Assembly: GCF_024138125.1 (NCBI RefSeq)
Contig: NZ_CP099994.1
Location: 124,001-188,000, forward strand
Origin: Halorussus salilacus
Lineage (GTDB): Archaea; Halobacteriota; Halobacteria; Halobacteriales; Haladaptataceae
Reading direction: 5' to 3'
DNA length: 64,000 nucleotides
Shown: piece after piece, positions 24,051-32,497 of the stretch
Position numbering within the stretch: position 1 is the stretch's first letter
Layout of the letters: every line of letters begins with the position of its first letter
Program-made: the position numbers and the translations under genes
Notes under the pieces: model-generated
The model's database searches: none
Told to the model about the DNA's origin: nothing
Seen by the model: the letters and a program-made list of their open reading frames with translations, nothing else

Positions 24051-25733
24051 TCAGAACGACGGGGTCGTTCGGAGACTCTCGGTCGCTCGCTGTAGCCGGA
24101 GCGTCACCGCCCCGCCGTCGGTGTGGTAGTCGTCGAACGAGAGTTCGCCGCCGAACTTGCCGACGATCCAGTTGGTCAGCCAGAGTCCGAGGCCGCTCCC
24201 GTGATGGAGCGCGGTCTCTTCGCCCTCGATCAGGACCGCTCGTTCCTCCTCCGGAATCCCGGGACCGTCGTCGAGGATGGTCACCTCGACCCACTCGCCC
24301 TCGTCCTCGACGAACGAGGCGGTCACTCTGACCGACGGCCGGTCGGTGTCGTTGTGTTCGATGGCGTTCTCCAGTACCTCGCTGATAGCGGCTTCGAGCG
24401 TCTTGTCGCCGAACACCGTCGCGGAGTCGGGCAGGTCGACGGTGATGTCGGCGTCGGGGTACGACTGACGGAGCTCCGAGCAGGACCTTCGGATGCAGTC
24501 GGTCACGTCGACCTGCCTATCGGTGTGGTCCTCGCGGTCGAGCGTCTTGCCGACCTCGCGGGCCTTCTCGCTTATCTCGATGAGTTCGCTCGCCTTCCGT
24601 TTGATGGTGGCCGCCTCGTCCTCGACGACCGGGTACTCCTCGGTGAGGTTGTCGGCGTGGCCCAACACCACGTTGAGGTCGTTGCGGAGGTTGTGCCGGA
24701 GGATGCGGTTGAACACCTGGAGTCGCTGTTCGCGCCGGACGAGTTCCTTGCGGGTCTGGACAGAGTCGATGGCGTAGGCGACGTTGCTCCCGAACTTCGA
24801 GAGGACGCGACGCTCGGTCTCACCGAAAGCGTCTCGCTCGTCCGACCAGAGGCTCAACACGCCGTATATCGTCTCCTCGTACGTGAGCGGCACTGCGGCT
24901 ATCGTACACCGGCACCCGTCGACTTCGGGCTCCAGAACGTCCGTCTCCACCTCCGTCCCCGGCTCCTCACCCGTCTCGACCTCCGTCTCGGGCTCCTCAC
25001 CCGTCTCGACCGCGGCCGACTCGCCGACTCGGACGGTTCCGGTTTCGACCGCTCTCCGAATCAGCCTCGTTCCCGGAGTCGCGTGGTCGGCCGACTCGTC
25101 GCCCCCGCCGTCGAGCGCGACCGGGTCGAGGTATCGCCTCTCGATTCCGGCCGACGCCTGCGGGCAGACCGCCTTCGCTCCCTCGTCGATGTCCCCGACC
25201 CACGCGAGGAGGTACGGGTCGGCGTCGGCGAGTCGCTCGCAGACGGTCCGCTCGATGTCCTCGGGCGAGGACGCCTGCAGAACCGCCTTGCTCACGTCCC
25301 ATATCCGGTCGTTCACCGCGATCTGGCGGGTCGCGCGCCGCTCGCTCCGTCGGCGCGCGACGGCGTTCTCGATTCGGTTCGCCAGGACCGCGAACTGGTC
25401 GGTTCCCGACCCCTTCTGGAGGTAGTCGGTCACGCCCGCCGAGATGGCCTCGCTCGCGATCTCCTCGCTCCCGCCCCCGGTCAGGAGGATGAACGGAACC
25501 TCTGAACCCCGCTCTCGGACGGCGTCCAGGAACGCCAGTCCGTCCATCCCCGGCATCTCGTAGTCGCTGACGATGCAGTCGAACCCCTCGGAATCGAGCA
25601 GTTCGAGGGCGTCGCTCGCGCTCGTCGCCGTGCGCACCGCCATCCCGTACTCGTCGCCGAGGACGCTTGCGGTGACTCTGGCGAAGAACTCGTTGTCCTC
25701 GACGTGGAGCACACGGTACGGCGCGTCTGACAT
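24051..25733 (-). CDS. Hybrid histidine kinase: receiver, GAF, kinase
   Basis: 560 residues. Receiver domain 5-120 with phospho-acceptor Asp57 (SDYEMPGMDG) and Lys107 (YLQKG). A GAF-like sensor domain spans about 135-330 and is interrupted at 240-266 by a tandem repeat (ETGEEPxTEV) of low complexity. The kinase part has the haloarchaeal H-box RILRHNLRNDLN with His347, the N-box ENAIEHND and the G2 box HGSGLGLWLTN. No membrane helix, so it senses inside the cell or through another protein. No response regulator gene adjoins it; the built-in receiver may be its input or output. Confidence 0.92.
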   Translation of the reverse strand: MSDAPYRVLHVEDNEFFARVTASVLGDEYGMAVRTATSASDALELLDSEGFDCIVSDYEMPGMDGLAFLDAVRERGSEVPFILLTGGGSEEIASEAISAGVTDYLQKGSGTDQFAVLANRIENAVARRRSERRATRQIAVNDRIWDVSKAVLQASSPEDIERTVCERLADADPYLLAWVGDIDEGAKAVCPQASAGIERRYLDPVALDGGGDESADHATPGTRLIRRAVETGTVRVGESAAVETGEEPETEVETGEEPGTEVETDVLEPEVDGCRCTIAAVPLTYEETIYGVLSLWSDERDAFGETERRVLSKFGSNVAYAIDSVQTRKELVRREQRLQVFNRILRHNLRNDLNVVLGHADNLTEEYPVVEDEAATIKRKASELIEISEKAREVGKTLDREDHTDRQVDVTDCIRRSCSELRQSYPDADITVDLPDSATVFGDKTLEAAISEVLENAIEHNDTDRPSVRVTASFVEDEGEWVEVTILDDGPGIPEEERAVLIEGEETALHHGSGLGLWLTNWIVGKFGGELSFDDYHTDGGAVTLRLQRATESLRTTPSF

Positions 25734-25876
25734 CCTACGTCTTGCCGGTTTCGCGGCTCCCTAATAAATGGTTTCCTTCTTTTAAGTTTACTCTCTTTCA
25801 AATCGGAAACGACGCCCTCGATGATTTTCGATTCCCAAAAGTCGCCGAGGTACGGTGTTACGGTCCCTCCATCGCG

Positions 25877-25972
25877 TCAGACCGGCCGAACGGACTACGC
25901 TCCCTCGGGCGGGTCAGACCGGCCGGACGGACTACGCCCCCTCGGGCGGGTCAGACCGGCCGAACGACGGTT
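25877..25972. repeat. 37-base tandem repeat covering the ThuA stop codon
   Basis: TCAGACCGGCC recurs at 25877, 25914 and 25951, exactly 37 bases apart. The middle copy encodes the last residues and stop of the ThuA gene (SDPPEGA, stop), so the gene end has been duplicated downstream of itself. Confidence 0.8.
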
Positions 25973-26645
25973 CGGGCCCGTCGACCGGCGCGGCCCACTC
26001 GACGGCGTTGCCGACGACCCGCTGAATCTCGGGCTGTCGGTAGATGGGGTAGGTCTCGTGGCCGGGCCGGAAGTAGAACACCTTCCCCGCGCCGCGCCGG
26101 TAACAACAGCCGCTGCGGAACACCTCCCCGCCCTCGAACCAGCTGGTGAACACCAGCGTCTCGGGCGCTGGCACGTCGAAGCGCTCGCCGTACATCTCGG
26201 CCTCGGGGACCTCGACGTATTCGTCGATTCCGTCGGCGATGGGGTGGCCGGGTTCGACCACCCACAGCCGCTCGGTCTCGCCGCGCTCGCGGTACTTGAG
26301 GTCGCAGGTCGTGCCCATCAGTCGCTTGAATATCTTCGAGAAGTGGCCCGAGTGCAGCACGACCAGCCCCATCCCCCCGAGGACACGCTCGCGGACGCGC
26401 TCGACCACCTCGTCTGCCACCTCGTCGTGGGCCTCGTGGCCCCACCACGTCAGCACGTCAGTCCCGTCGAGCACCGACTCGGTCAGGCCGTGCTCGGGGT
26501 CGTCGAGGGTGGCGGTCCGGGTCTCGAACCCGCGGTCCCCGAGGAACCCCGCGATGACCTCGTGGATTCCCTCGGGGTACACCTCGGCGACCTCCTCGTC
26601 CTCGCGCTCGTGCCGGTACTCGTTCCAGACGGTGACGCTGGTCAT
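25932..26645 (-). CDS. ThuA-like (trehalose utilisation) protein
   Basis: 237 residues with a class I glutamine-amidotransferase-like fold: [10 protein letters not shown] at the start, [28 protein letters not shown] and the C-terminal [18 protein letters not shown] region. This matches the ThuA family, which in haloarchaea often carries WWGH and FYFRPGHE motifs. The family is linked to oxidation or epimerisation steps in sugar use, but the reaction here is not known. Start ATG 26645. Its 3' end lies in a tandem repeat. Confidence 0.85.
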   Translation of the reverse strand: MTSVTVWNEYRHEREDEEVAEVYPEGIHEVIAGFLGDRGFETRTATLDDPEHGLTESVLDGTDVLTWWGHEAHDEVADEVVERVRERVLGGMGLVVLHSGHFSKIFKRLMGTTCDLKYRERGETERLWVVEPGHPIADGIDEYVEVPEAEMYGERFDVPAPETLVFTSWFEGGEVFRSGCCYRRGAGKVFYFRPGHETYPIYRQPEIQRVVGNAVEWAAPVDGPEPSFGRSDPPEGA

Positions 26646-26752
26646 GGGCGTAGTTGCCGTGCCACTGCATTACTGTTGACGGCTCACTTCGAGCGAATAC
26701 TTGGTATCGGCGGGAGTCCTGCGATTCGAGGACCTGTAGGAAACGAGAACGG

Positions 26753-26886
26753 CCAGAAAGCCCTCGGCCGGTCGCGGTCGCTCAGCGACATATCCTCGCT
26801 CGCTTCGCTCACTCGGATAGGGGTCGCTGAGACGACCACGGGCCTTCGGCCCGCGACCGGCCGACCCCTTTCATTCCCGCCCGCGG
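26753..26886. ncRNA. Structured dispersed element, copy 1
   Basis: 134 bases bounded by CCAGAAAGCCC and CCCCTTTCATTCCCGCCC, ends shared with a second copy at 56319-56442. Inside, an outer stem (TCGGCCGGTCGCGG with CCGCGACCGGCCGA) and an inner stem (CTCAGCGAC with GTCGCTGAG) enclose a hairpin with ATCC/GGAT ends. The stems differ in sequence from copy 2 but pair equally well. It occupies most of the gap between the ThuA and MBL-fold genes. Strand is not decided. It may be a structured RNA or a non-autonomous mobile element. Confidence 0.6.
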
Positions 26887-26938
26887 CGGCTGGTCAATCG
26901 AGCGCCAGACACCCGAAAAGACGACTCCCGAAACCCTC

Positions 26939-27937
26939 CTACTCCGCCTCGGCCGAGACGCCGTGGTCGCCGAAAATCGCGTCGAGGTCCGGGTCCTCCT
27001 CGCGGAGTTCGTACCCCTCGTCGGTCTTCGCGACGACGCCCTCGCGGTCGAGGTGGTCGAGGTGGGCGTACGCCTCGCCCGGCCCGTGGAGGATGTGGAT
27101 GTTCGAGAGTTCGCCGAAGAGGTCGGCGCTGACCGTCCACGCGTCGGCGACCCCGCGCTCGCGCAGGACCGAAACGACGCGCTCGGTGCGCTCGCGGTGG
27201 TGAGAAAGTATCTCGCGAGCGCGCCCGGTCGGGTCGTCGATGGCGTCGCGGTGGCCCGGCCACGCGCGTGCGTAGTCGTTTCGAATAATCCGGTCGAGCG
27301 AGTCGAGGTAGGCCCCGAGCGGGTCCTCGACTCGGGGGTCGGCACCGCCCACGTTCGGGGTGTACTTCGGCAGGAGGGCGTCGCCCGCGAACAGCTCGGT
27401 GCCAGACTCGCCCGCGAATTCGAACCCGGTGAGTCCCGCGGCGTGGCCGGGCAGGTGGACCGCTTCGAGTTCGGCGTCGCCGAACTCGAAGCGGTCGCCG
27501 TCGGCGAACGTCTCGACGGTCGGGGTCTCGCCCCGTATCTCCTCGTGGAGTTCGAGGAAGTCCAGCAGTTCCTCGCGCTTTTTCTCGGGGATGCCCCAGT
27601 CGTCGAACAGGCCGCGCCGGTCGATCTCGACCTCGTGGCTGGCCTCTTCGCTTCCGACCATCTCGGCGTCGTCCTCGTGGACGTAGACCGCGGCGTCGCC
27701 AGCGGCCTGTATCTCCCCGGCGAGTCCGGCGTGGTCGTGGTGCCAGTGGGTCAGCACGACGGCGTCCACGTCGGCGAACGTCAGGCCGTACTCACCGAGG
27801 CCCTCGCGGAACTGCTCGCGGGCGTCGTCCGTGGCGACTCCGGTGTCGACCAGCGCGGTCGTCCCCGACTCGGCACCGAGGACGTACGCGTCGTTGCGCC
27901 CCTCGAAGACGGTGTTTCCGAGCTGAATCCGTTTCAC
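26939..27937 (-). CDS. Metallo-beta-lactamase-fold hydrolase
   Basis: 332 residues from GTG 27937 (VKRIQLGNTVFEG). The dinuclear metal site motif THWHHDHAG lies near residue 65, with the later ligands in LPGHAAG and a C-terminal WPGHRDAI. A winged-helix-like C-terminus (DLFGELSNIHILHGPGEAYAHLDHLDREGV) follows, as in LACTB2-type hydrolases. It likely cleaves a thioester or phosphoester; substrate unknown. The 5' region is shared with a divergent zinc-ribbon gene and holds a palindromic site. Confidence 0.85.
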   Translation of the reverse strand: MKRIQLGNTVFEGRNDAYVLGAESGTTALVDTGVATDDAREQFREGLGEYGLTFADVDAVVLTHWHHDHAGLAGEIQAAGDAAVYVHEDDAEMVGSEEASHEVEIDRRGLFDDWGIPEKKREELLDFLELHEEIRGETPTVETFADGDRFEFGDAELEAVHLPGHAAGLTGFEFAGESGTELFAGDALLPKYTPNVGGADPRVEDPLGAYLDSLDRIIRNDYARAWPGHRDAIDDPTGRAREILSHHRERTERVVSVLRERGVADAWTVSADLFGELSNIHILHGPGEAYAHLDHLDREGVVAKTDEGYELREEDPDLDAIFGDHGVSAEAE

Positions 27938-28024
27938 GGTCGTACTCCGGCCGGTTCGGGTAAGTCGCTTTCCTTCCGGGTCTCGCTCCACTCGTCTCCC
28001 CCGGATGCGGGTTTTATTATTACT

Positions 28025-28041
28025 GTAGTAAATATTACTAC
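28025..28041. promoter_or_regulatory. Palindromic operator-like site
   Basis: GTAGTAA and TTACTAC pair exactly around ATA in an AT-rich patch between divergent genes (MBL-fold hydrolase and zinc-ribbon protein). It lies 42 bases before the zinc-ribbon start and 88 bases before the MBL start, overlapping likely TATA boxes, as a repressor site would. Confidence 0.45.
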
Positions 28042-28082
28042 GGAACATTTATGATGGGTTCGGTCCCGGCTCCAACCACGCG

Positions 28083-28337
28083 ATGAGCGAACCAGCCGAG
28101 CCCCGCGAACGCGAGGCCGACCGCATCAACTGGAAGCGAACCGACGGCGGCGTGGAACTCTACGACGAGACCAACGCAGACGCGTGGGTCCGGATGGAGT
28201 TCGTCAGCGGCATCGACCCCGCGAGGCGGCTGTACGGCATCTGCGACGACTGCGGGCTGGTCGCCCCCCAACGCGGCCTCCCCTCCGCGAGCATGGCCTG
28301 TGGCAACTGCGGTGCGGAGTTCGAGACCGACCGATAG
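28083..28337 (+). CDS. Small zinc-ribbon protein, 84 residues
   Basis: ATG 28083. The acidic, charged first half (EPREREADRINWKRTDGG) is followed by CDDCGLVAP and CGNCGAEF, two Cys pairs that should bind one zinc. Such small single-zinc proteins are common in haloarchaea and several affect stress or biofilm behaviour, but no role is evident here. It converges on the S9 peptidase gene. Confidence 0.75.
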   Translation: MSEPAEPREREADRINWKRTDGGVELYDETNADAWVRMEFVSGIDPARRLYGICDDCGLVAPQRGLPSASMACGNCGAEFETDR

Positions 28338-28366
28338 CGTCCGGGAGCTCGCCGCGACCCCTCGTC

Positions 28367-30187
28367 TCAGACGTGTTCGTCGAGGAAGGCCGCGATGCGT
28401 TCGAACTGCTCGATGCGGTTCTCCAGCTTCGTGGTGTGGTGGCCCTCGTCCTCGAAGATCAGCTTCTCGACGGGCACGCCCTGCGCGGCCACCTCCTCGG
28501 CTATCTGCTCTGCCTCCTCGACCGGCACCCGGGGGTCGTTCGCGCCGTGCTGGACGAACAGCGGGCACTCGACCGCCTCGACCGAGTGAATCGGGCTGAT
28601 GGACTCCAGCAGGTCGCGGTCCTCCGCCAGCGACCCGTACTCGGCCTCCCGGTGGGAGCGCCGCCAGTCGCCGGTGTTCTCCAGGAACGTCACCCAGTTT
28701 CCGATGCCAACGAAGTCGACCGCGGCGGCCCAGCGGTCGGGGAACTGGGTGATGGCCGCGAGCACCATGAAGCCGCCGTACGACCGGCCGTAGGCGACGA
28801 TTCCATCGGGGTCGACCTCGGGACGCTCGCGGAGCCAGTCGACGGCCGCCGCGATGTCCCGAACCGAGTCCATCCGCTTTTCCACGTCGTCGAGCGCGGC
28901 GTACTCCCGGCCGTAGCCCGACGACCCCCGGACGTTCGGCTCGAACACCGCGTACCCCGAATCGAGGAAGTACTGGCGAATCGGCCGGAACCACGGTCGG
29001 CGCTGGTGGTGAGGTCCGCCGTGGATGTCGACGACGACCGGGGTCTCCCCGGGTTCCGGATTCTCGGGGAGCGTGAAGTACGCCGGAATCTCTCGCTCGT
29101 CGAACGTCTCGTACCGCACTAACTCGGGCGTATCGTAGGCGTCGAGCGCCACCCCGCCGGGCGACGGGCGGGTCCAGCGCTCGGCCCGGAGCGACCCGCC
29201 GCCGTCGGCGTCGGTCGGGTCCACGACGAACACCGAGTGGTTCAGGTCGGGAGCCGACACCGCCGCCGCGATTCGCTCGCCCTCCGGCCCGACCGCGAGG
29301 CCGTGGACCACGCCCTCGGGAACGTCGACCGGCGCGGTGGCGGCCTCCGCGGGGGCCGCAAGCCGCCCGACCCGCAGCTCCGAGTAGCCGTCGACGTTCC
29401 GCGACAGGGCGAGTCGGCCGGTCGCGGCGTCGAGCGCGAAGTGGTCGACGCTCCACGCCTCGCTTTCGACGACCGTCTCGGTTTCGAGCGTGTCGAGGCC
29501 GATGCGGACCACCTCCTTCGCGTCGGCGTTCGCGTCGCTCGCGCAGTAGACCGCGTCGCCGTCCGGCCCGAACGTCGGCTGGCGATACCGGACGTGGCCC
29601 TCGTGGGGCGTGAGGTGGCGGCGTTCGCCCGAGTCGATGTCGACCGCGAAGAGGTCGTCGTCGGAGCTCGCGTTCGGTTCCCGGACCAGCAGGCGGTCGC
29701 CCGAGGGGCTCCACCCCTCGATTGACAGCATGCCCTCGCGGTCGCCCTCGCAGACGAGTTCGGCCTCGCTCCCCTCGTCCTCGACATCCATCACGTACGC
29801 GTCGAACACCGACTCGTCGCGTCGGTTCGCGGCGAACGCGATTCGGTCGCCCGAGGGGCTCCACCCGCCCCACGCGTGGATGGCGTCGGGGCGGTCGGTC
29901 AGCCGGGAGACTCGGCCGGTCTCGGGGTCGAGCGCGAACAGCTGGTCGTGCTCGTCGGCCCCCGCGTCCTTTCCGAACGCGAGGGCGTCGCCGTCGGGCG
30001 ACCACGAGACGAACGAGACGCGCTCGTCGTAGAAGGTGCGCTGGCGGGGCCACGCCCCGGGAACGTCGGCGGTCCAGACCTGCGTCGTGCCGGTGGTGTC
30101 GGCGAGGAACGCGAGCCGACCGTCGGGCGAGAGGGTCGGCGAGACGGTCCGGCGCGCGGTCAGGTAGGGTCGCACGTCGTGTTCCAT
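28367..30187 (-). CDS. S9-family serine peptidase, second copy
   Basis: 606 residues from ATG 30187 (MEHDVRPYLTARRTVSPTLS). Propeller blades with SPDG/SPSG motifs fill residues 1-345; the hydrolase domain (about 365-606) has VDIHGGPHHQ, the nucleophile GRSYGG, the aspartate in GANDPRVP and the histidine in DEGHHTTK. Like the other S9 gene in this window it belongs to the prolyl-oligopeptidase clan and should work in the cytoplasm. It follows the HIT gene on the same strand after about 60 bases. Confidence 0.92.
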   Translation of the reverse strand: MEHDVRPYLTARRTVSPTLSPDGRLAFLADTTGTTQVWTADVPGAWPRQRTFYDERVSFVSWSPDGDALAFGKDAGADEHDQLFALDPETGRVSRLTDRPDAIHAWGGWSPSGDRIAFAANRRDESVFDAYVMDVEDEGSEAELVCEGDREGMLSIEGWSPSGDRLLVREPNASSDDDLFAVDIDSGERRHLTPHEGHVRYRQPTFGPDGDAVYCASDANADAKEVVRIGLDTLETETVVESEAWSVDHFALDAATGRLALSRNVDGYSELRVGRLAAPAEAATAPVDVPEGVVHGLAVGPEGERIAAAVSAPDLNHSVFVVDPTDADGGGSLRAERWTRPSPGGVALDAYDTPELVRYETFDEREIPAYFTLPENPEPGETPVVVDIHGGPHHQRRPWFRPIRQYFLDSGYAVFEPNVRGSSGYGREYAALDDVEKRMDSVRDIAAAVDWLRERPEVDPDGIVAYGRSYGGFMVLAAITQFPDRWAAAVDFVGIGNWVTFLENTGDWRRSHREAEYGSLAEDRDLLESISPIHSVEAVECPLFVQHGANDPRVPVEEAEQIAEEVAAQGVPVEKLIFEDEGHHTTKLENRIEQFERIAAFLDEHV

Positions 30188-30246
30188 ACCATTGCGCTCG
30201 AAGTCGGGGCAGTTGAAACTGCGGGTCGCGGAACGACCGAAACGGG

Positions 30247-30657
30247 TCACAGCGCATCGCGGATTTCCGCGGCGATGTCCCGGTCGGATTCCCCCGGCGG
30301 GTCTCCGGGGGACCACGCGAGCGTCACGTCGTCGTCCCCGTACCGCGGGACGACGTGGACGTGGGCGTGGAACACGTCCTGTCCGGCGGCCTCGCCGTTC
30401 GACTGGACCACGTTCAGTCCGTCGGGGTCGAGCGCCGACTCGACGGCGCTCGCGACTCGGCGGACGGACCGAAACAGGTCCACTGCGAGGTCGGGTTCGA
30501 CCTCGGTCAGCGTCTCGCGGTGGGGCTTGGGTACGACCAGCGCGTGGCCGGGCGCTGCTGGCGCGGCGTCGAGGAACGCGAGGGTGCGCTCGTCCTCGTG
30601 GAGTCGGTGCGCAGAGCGCTCGCCAGCGACGATGTCGCAGAAGACGCACTCGGGCAT
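30247..30657 (-). CDS. HIT-family hydrolase
   Basis: 136 residues. The N-terminal CVFCDIVAGE, the helix of PGHALVVPKPHRETL and the histidine triad HAHVHVVPR identify a histidine-triad nucleotide hydrolase or transferase of the HinT/Fhit clan. The paired Cys residues at the start (CVFC) often bind zinc in this clan. Cytoplasmic. Start ATG 30657. Upstream on its strand lies a tandem repeat. Confidence 0.92.
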   Translation of the reverse strand: MPECVFCDIVAGERSAHRLHEDERTLAFLDAAPAAPGHALVVPKPHRETLTEVEPDLAVDLFRSVRRVASAVESALDPDGLNVVQSNGEAAGQDVFHAHVHVVPRYGDDDVTLAWSPGDPPGESDRDIAAEIRDAL

Positions 30658-30717
30658 GCTCGGAACTGCGAATCGCACGCCAAAGTATCCTCGGTCGATT
30701 TGGCGACTTCCACGCGA

Positions 30718-30790
30718 CCGTTCGACACGCAGGCGGACGGAACGCTCGACGCGCAGGCAGACAGAACGCTCGACGCGCACGCGGGCCGAC
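30718..30790. repeat. Imperfect tandem repeat of about 30 bases
   Basis: The word CGACGCGCAGGCnGAC and variants occurs three times upstream of the HIT gene. It is noncoding on any frame I can support. Probably slippage-derived. Confidence 0.5.
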
Positions 30791-30822
30791 CGTTTAACAC
30801 GCGGGCGGTCGTGTCACGACTC

Positions 30823-30993
30823 ATGGCAATCCCGACTCCGGACTCGCCGACGCAGATGGCGCTGGTCGCGGTCGGTGCGGTCGTCGCGTTCCTCGTGGTC
30901 GTGCCCCTGCTCCCGACCGTCTTCGACCTCCTGTTCGGGGCGGTCCGGAGCGTCTTCGACGTGGTCGTCCCCGGTGGACGCACGGCCACCTAG
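30823..30993 (+). CDS. 56-residue single-helix membrane protein
   Basis: ATG 30823; one hydrophobic helix (MALVAVGAVVAFLVVVPLLPTVF region, residues 12-35) with a second weakly hydrophobic part (DLLFGAVRSVFDVVV). The stop codon overlaps the stop of the convergent GerW-like gene by three bases. Small size makes the call tentative, but TTTAAC upstream could serve as a promoter. Confidence 0.5.
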   Translation: MAIPTPDSPTQMALVAVGAVVAFLVVVPLLPTVFDLLFGAVRSVFDVVVPGGRTAT

Positions 30994-31391
30994 TCGCGAC
31001 CCCACCGCCGACCGACCGCGAGCCCGATTCCGAACCCGGCGAGCGCGAGCGCGAGCGCCCCGGGAAACCCGGGGCGCTCGCGCTCGAACCGCACGAACTC
31101 GGTCGCGCCGTCGCGGATTTCGAGCGCGCCGACCGGGGTCGCCGACGCGCTCCCGCCGCCGCCACCTCCCCGTACCCCGACGGGCCCGCGGTTCGCCTCG
31201 TCTCGACCCGCGCGTTCGCGCTTTCGGTCGCCACCGCCGACCCGGCCGTATCCGCCGCCGAAGCCGTAGCTCACGCGGGCGACCGGAATCACGGTCCGGT
31301 CGCCGCGCTCGATGGGGTCTCCGAAGACGGTGCGTGCGTTCGCGCTCCGCGCGAGTCGCTCGACGAGGGACTCGATTCGTGCAGCGCTCAT
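30990..31391 (-). CDS. GerW/YtfJ-family protein
   Basis: 133 residues. The segment RTVFGDPIERGDRTVIPVARVSYGFGGGYG is the GerW (spore protein YtfJ) signature; a Gly-rich linker and a short hydrophobic C-terminus (ALALALAGFGIGLAVG) follow. Archaea do not form spores, so the family must do something else here; the role is unknown. The codons for RFERERPGFPGALALA lie in a 19-base-arm inverted repeat (31046-31064 with 31068-31086, loop AAA). Confidence 0.85.
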   Translation of the reverse strand: MSAARIESLVERLARSANARTVFGDPIERGDRTVIPVARVSYGFGGGYGRVGGGDRKRERAGRDEANRGPVGVRGGGGGGSASATPVGALEIRDGATEFVRFERERPGFPGALALALAGFGIGLAVGRRWGRD

Positions 31392-31455
31392 CTCGGTCCG
31401 GTTCGACGCGCAACGCCAAAAGGGTGGTCGCTACCGGAGGTCGCAGTGGTGGTCG

Positions 31456-32145
31456 CTACCGGACCTCGTAGGTGTCCTCGGTCGCGACGAACCGGCTCAG
31501 GTCGGCGGTCTGCCGGTAGTCCGATTCCAGCAGGTCGGCCAGCGAGGCGGTCAGTCGCTCGCCGTCGTCGCCAGTCCACTCGCTCGGTTGCTTCACCGGG
31601 ACCACGAGGAAGCCGCTCCCCGGGACGTGGTCGGCGTGGAGCGCGTCCATCCCCCTCGCCTCCACGAGGGACTCGCGGGCGGCGTAGGTCCCGAGGACGT
31701 GACGGGTCGCCCGCTCGCCGACCGGCACGAGGACGTGGGCCGCGATGGCCCGCAGCTCCGCGTCGAAGAACGGTTCGAGGTCGTCGTACTCCCGGGCGGT
31801 CGGTTCGCGGTCCCCCGGCAGACAGCACATGTGGAGATAGCTCGCGAAGAGGTTCGGCGTCGGGGGGAACTCGCGGTCGGCGACGGCGACGCCGCTGGCG
31901 TCGCCGTCGCCGACGAGGCCGACCTCGTTCAGGACCGGCCGGAGGCGCTCGCCCGCGACGCTTCCGGTGAAGGGGACGCCCGTCTCGACCCCGCCGTGGA
32001 CGCCGGGGTGGTCGCCGACGAGGTGGAAGTCGGCGTTGGCGTCGCCGTACCCGAAGACGGCCCGCCGAGGCGCCGCCCCGCAGTCGTGTTCGCAGGGCGG
32101 CCGCATGTCGAAGGGATTGGAGGTTCTGTCCGTGACGTTCTTCAC
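31456..32145 (-). CDS. Uracil-DNA glycosylase superfamily protein
   Basis: 229 residues. Motif A-like VGDHPGVHGGVETGVPFTG, a Cys cluster (PPCEHDCG, HMCCLPG) as in iron-sulfur family 4/5 glycosylases, and VPVKQPSEW near the C-terminus in place of the usual His-containing motif. It should remove uracil or a damaged base from DNA. The coding region contains an 18-base-arm palindrome at 31876-31914 (GDGDASGVAVAD). Start ATG 32145. No repair operon adjoins. Confidence 0.75.
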   Translation of the reverse strand: MKNVTDRTSNPFDMRPPCEHDCGAAPRRAVFGYGDANADFHLVGDHPGVHGGVETGVPFTGSVAGERLRPVLNEVGLVGDGDASGVAVADREFPPTPNLFASYLHMCCLPGDREPTAREYDDLEPFFDAELRAIAAHVLVPVGERATRHVLGTYAARESLVEARGMDALHADHVPGSGFLVVPVKQPSEWTGDDGERLTASLADLLESDYRQTADLSRFVATEDTYEVR

Positions 32146-32227
32146 GCACCCACGTAACGCGGTCCGGGTTAAATTCGGCGCGGTTCGGCGCGGGGGTCGG
32201 AGTCGGCGTGAGGCGTCTGCGTTTGCG

Positions 32228-32410
32228 CTACTCCTCGTCGCTGGCGTTCTTTATCTCGTCGAGCTTGTCCAGTAGCTCGTCCTGGGACGCCTCGGAGTCG
32301 AACGAGACCGTCCCCTTGTGGTCGTTTTCGTGGACGTTGACCGCGGCGTCCTCGTCGATGTCGTTGTCCTGGTCCTGCTGTTCGGACTCGTCGTAGCTAC
32401 CGAAACCCAT
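32228..32410 (-). CDS. Small acidic haloarchaeal protein (DUF5786 type)
   Basis: 60 residues starting MGFGSYDESEQQDQDND and ending DELLDKLDEIKNASDEE. I recall this conserved start from a haloarchaeal family of unknown function (DUF5786). Hyperacidic, soluble, with a predicted C-terminal helix. Own ATG at 32410; located between the glycosylase and EF-1 alpha genes on the same strand. Confidence 0.8.
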   Translation of the reverse strand: MGFGSYDESEQQDQDNDIDEDAAVNVHENDHKGTVSFDSEASQDELLDKLDEIKNASDEE

Positions 32411-32497
32411 GTCTCGACGGATGGGCGTCCGACGCTAAAAAGGAACGATGTCGGACCGGCCGCGCCGGACCGCGGTCCGGCGCGGCCGGGCGGTGGC

